Source: DATNPH01 sp036703315
Lineage (GTDB): Bacteria > Cyanobacteriota > Cyanobacteriia > Cyanobacteriales > Coleofasciculaceae
DNA length: 64,000 nucleotides
Assembly (NCBI GenBank): GCA_036703315.1
Contig: DATNPH010000196.1
Span: 1 to 64,000, forward strand
Direction of reading: 5' to 3'
Part shown: positions 62,730 to 64,000 of the stretch, piece after piece
Layout of the letters: the number at the start of each line of letters is the position of its first letter
Numbering within the stretch: the stretch's first letter is position 1
Made by a program: the position numbers and the translations under genes
The notes under the pieces: generated by a model
Told to the model about the DNA's origin: nothing
The model's input: only the letters and a program-made list of their open reading frames with translations
Databases searched by the model: none

Positions 62730-63377
62730 TTTGGTGCTAACGGTCAAGTCATTATTGATGTAATTCCTGAAGTGGAACTGATTGTTGGCAAACAGCCACC
62801 CGTGCCTGAATTAGGACCAACGGAGCTGCAAAATCGCTTTAATCTCGTCTTTGGTAAGTTCATCCGAGCATTTTGTACAAAAGAGCATCCCCTAGTCATC
62901 TTTCTGGACGATTTGCAGTGGGCAGACTCCGCCACGCTCAAGTTAATTGAACTAATTATGACGGATACAGATACGCAATATCTATTTCTAATTGGGGCCT
63001 ATCGAGATAACGAGCTCAACCCCGCTCATCCGTTAATGATGACAATTGAGGGATTGCGTAATCTTGGAGCAACTATTAACTTTATTACCTTAGCCCCTTT
63101 AGAACTAGAGCATATTAGCCAACTGATTGCCGACACATTGCATAGCTACATTGCGGAGGTAAAACCTCTGGCAGAACTGGTGATGAGGAAAACTCTTGGC
63201 AATCCGTTCTTTGTCAATCAGTTTATAAAAACCTTGCACGCCGAAAACTTAATAACTTTTGATTTTGAAGATGTTTTGAACATTACCCCAACAGATATAG
63301 TGGCTCGAATCTATCTTGAGCGCTGTCTGTCGCAAGCACAGAAGCCAAGATGCAATTGCGCTAATCGCACCGCCTGA
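62730..63377 (+). pseudogene. Fragment of a multidomain kinase-ATPase-GAF protein
   Basis: The frame begins abruptly after a stop with GANGQVIIDVIPEVELIVGK and continues PELGPTELQNRFNLVFGKFI, LVIFLDDLQWADSATLKLIE (Walker B-like) and FLIGAYRDNELNPAHPL. This is the middle of the AAA-type predicted ATPase region of the large Ser/Thr kinase-ATPase-GAF-histidine kinase proteins of cyanobacteria. The P-loop and kinase domain are missing at the 5' side, and the frame ends in unrelated codons (CLSQAQKPRCNCANRTA) at 63377. A GTG at 62772 would be the only start. It is a decayed remnant, not a functional gene. Confidence 0.8.
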
Positions 63378-63488
63378 GCAGGCGATCGCTCTGTGTAGAC
63401 TGGGCTTATTTCAAACCTCATAAGGAAAGTGGGTGTGGTTAACTAAGGACTAAGGTATTGATGACTTTTCGTTTTATACAGAATTGCC

Positions 63489-64000
63489 ATGTCGAAAAAT
63501 CGCAACTGGCTAGGAATGGCAGAATATGTCTCTGTAGGTAGCTCGGTATTGGGTTCAGCGATCGCTCTGATAACCCAGCAAGCCATTTATGGTCTTGCGC
63601 CAGTGTCTGTTTCACTAATGCTGAATCTGATTAACCGCCAGCGATTAGAAAAGCTGTGTCAACAGAGTACCACCCCTACTACCCAAGTTCAGCAGTTGAA
63701 GAGTGCAATTCATTCCCTAAGCACGGCTAGCGCCATAGTTCAGCAAGACGTTGACAATCTTGTACCTAGGCAAGAGCTAACGTCTATTGTCTCTAAAGTT
63801 GAGGAGCTTAACCAGCAGCAAAAGGGAATTCGGCTCTCCCTTGTCCCACTTCAATCCCGACTGGACGACCTAATTGCACAATTCAATCAGCGTCCTGAAC
63901 TAGAGCAGATTGAAAGTTTGACGAGTGTAATCATCGCACTTAAACAATACCTGGATAGATTACCTGGACCCGATCGCTTACAACTACAGTCAGCTGAGTT
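63489..64000 (+). CDS. Paralog of the WD40 protein N-terminus (partial)
   Basis: Open from the ATG at 63489 to the window edge (about 170 codons seen). The start MSKNRNWLGMAEYVSVGSSV and ALITQQAIYGLAPVSVSLML-N-LINRQRLE match the corresponding N-terminal anchor of the WD40 protein at 60897 position for position. It is followed by the same kind of coiled coil (VEELNQQQKGIRLSL, LEQIESLTSVIIALKQYLD). Whether it too ends in a WD40 or another domain lies beyond the window. Confidence 0.75.
   Translation, partial: MSKNRNWLGMAEYVSVGSSVLGSAIALITQQAIYGLAPVSVSLMLNLINRQRLEKLCQQSTTPTTQVQQLKSAIHSLSTASAIVQQDVDNLVPRQELTSIVSKVEELNQQQKGIRLSLVPLQSRLDDLIAQFNQRPELEQIESLTSVIIALKQYLDRLPGPDRLQLQSAE

Noticed and set aside
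62772..63377. Functional 201-residue ATPase
   Set aside because: It lacks the P-loop, begins mid-domain after an in-frame stop and ends in unrelated codons.
1..64000. tRNA/rRNA genes and CRISPR arrays
   Set aside because: No T-loop/anticodon patterns, rRNA sequence or regularly spaced repeats with unique spacers were found by reading.

Overview
The window comes from a cyanobacterial chromosome. The evidence is psbO (photosystem II extrinsic protein), an orange carotenoid protein with a second carotenoid-binding homolog, crtR, a PII protein with a perfect NtcA box upstream, a SigF-type sigma factor, a COP23-domain protein, a LabA-like NYN protein, and very frequent GCGATCGC (HIP1) octamers. 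The heptameric tandem repeats and G/C-run palindromes between and inside genes, and the large multi-PAS/GAF kinases, suggest a large-genome filamentous lineage (Coleofasciculus/Microcoleus-like). That placement is inference.

Layout. 0-5.3 kb (minus strand): valS (cut by the window edge, with a palindromic repeat translated inside it), a patatin-like lipase and a GH100 neutral/alkaline invertase. 5.3-6.4 kb is repeat-rich and holds a MITE-like element. 6.4-9.3 kb is a two-gene McrBC-like module (McrB-type AAA+ motor plus DUF2357/PD-(D/E)XK nuclease), a candidate phage-defence locus. 9.4-30.5 kb is mainly housekeeping: glnB, rdgB, a phosphohexomutase, psbO, sigF, a PilP-like lipoprotein, hisS, a 1197-residue acidic protein, lptC, a labA-like gene, metG, an acyltransferase/hydrolase pair, a COP23 protein and crtR. 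A frameshifted cyanase gene follows at 30.9-31.3 kb.

31.4-43.4 kb is a signalling island: three large hybrid or sensor histidine kinases and an Rcp1-type receiver on the minus strand, then a LuxR-type regulator, a REC-GAF-PP2C phosphatase and an RsbW-like anti-sigma kinase on the plus strand. 43.7-45.3 kb holds ocp and a C-terminal-domain homolog (CTDH) in tandem, with no FRP gene nearby. 45.5-50 kb holds queG, a HAD phosphatase, fluoride channel crcB and the Mg transporter mgtE.

50.3-60.7 kb is a plus-strand surface-polysaccharide locus: a double-domain GT2 enzyme, a DPM-like GT2, a STELLO/DUF288-like protein, a YfhO-like membrane protein, a Wzm/Wzt-type ABC exporter and an AT-rich GlfT2-like galactofuranosyltransferase. 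It also contains the relic of a deleted glycosyltransferase. 60.9-64 kb holds a membrane-anchored WD40 protein, a decayed fragment of a multidomain kinase-ATPase, and the start of a paralog of the WD40 protein's N-terminus.

No tRNA, rRNA, CRISPR array or intact transposase gene was seen. The candidates most worth a second look are the McrBC-like pair, the ocp-CTDH arrangement with a terminator-like hairpin between the genes, the STELLO-like protein in an exopolysaccharide locus, the frameshifted cynS, and two palindromic repeats that have become coding sequence (in valS and in the lptC signal peptide).
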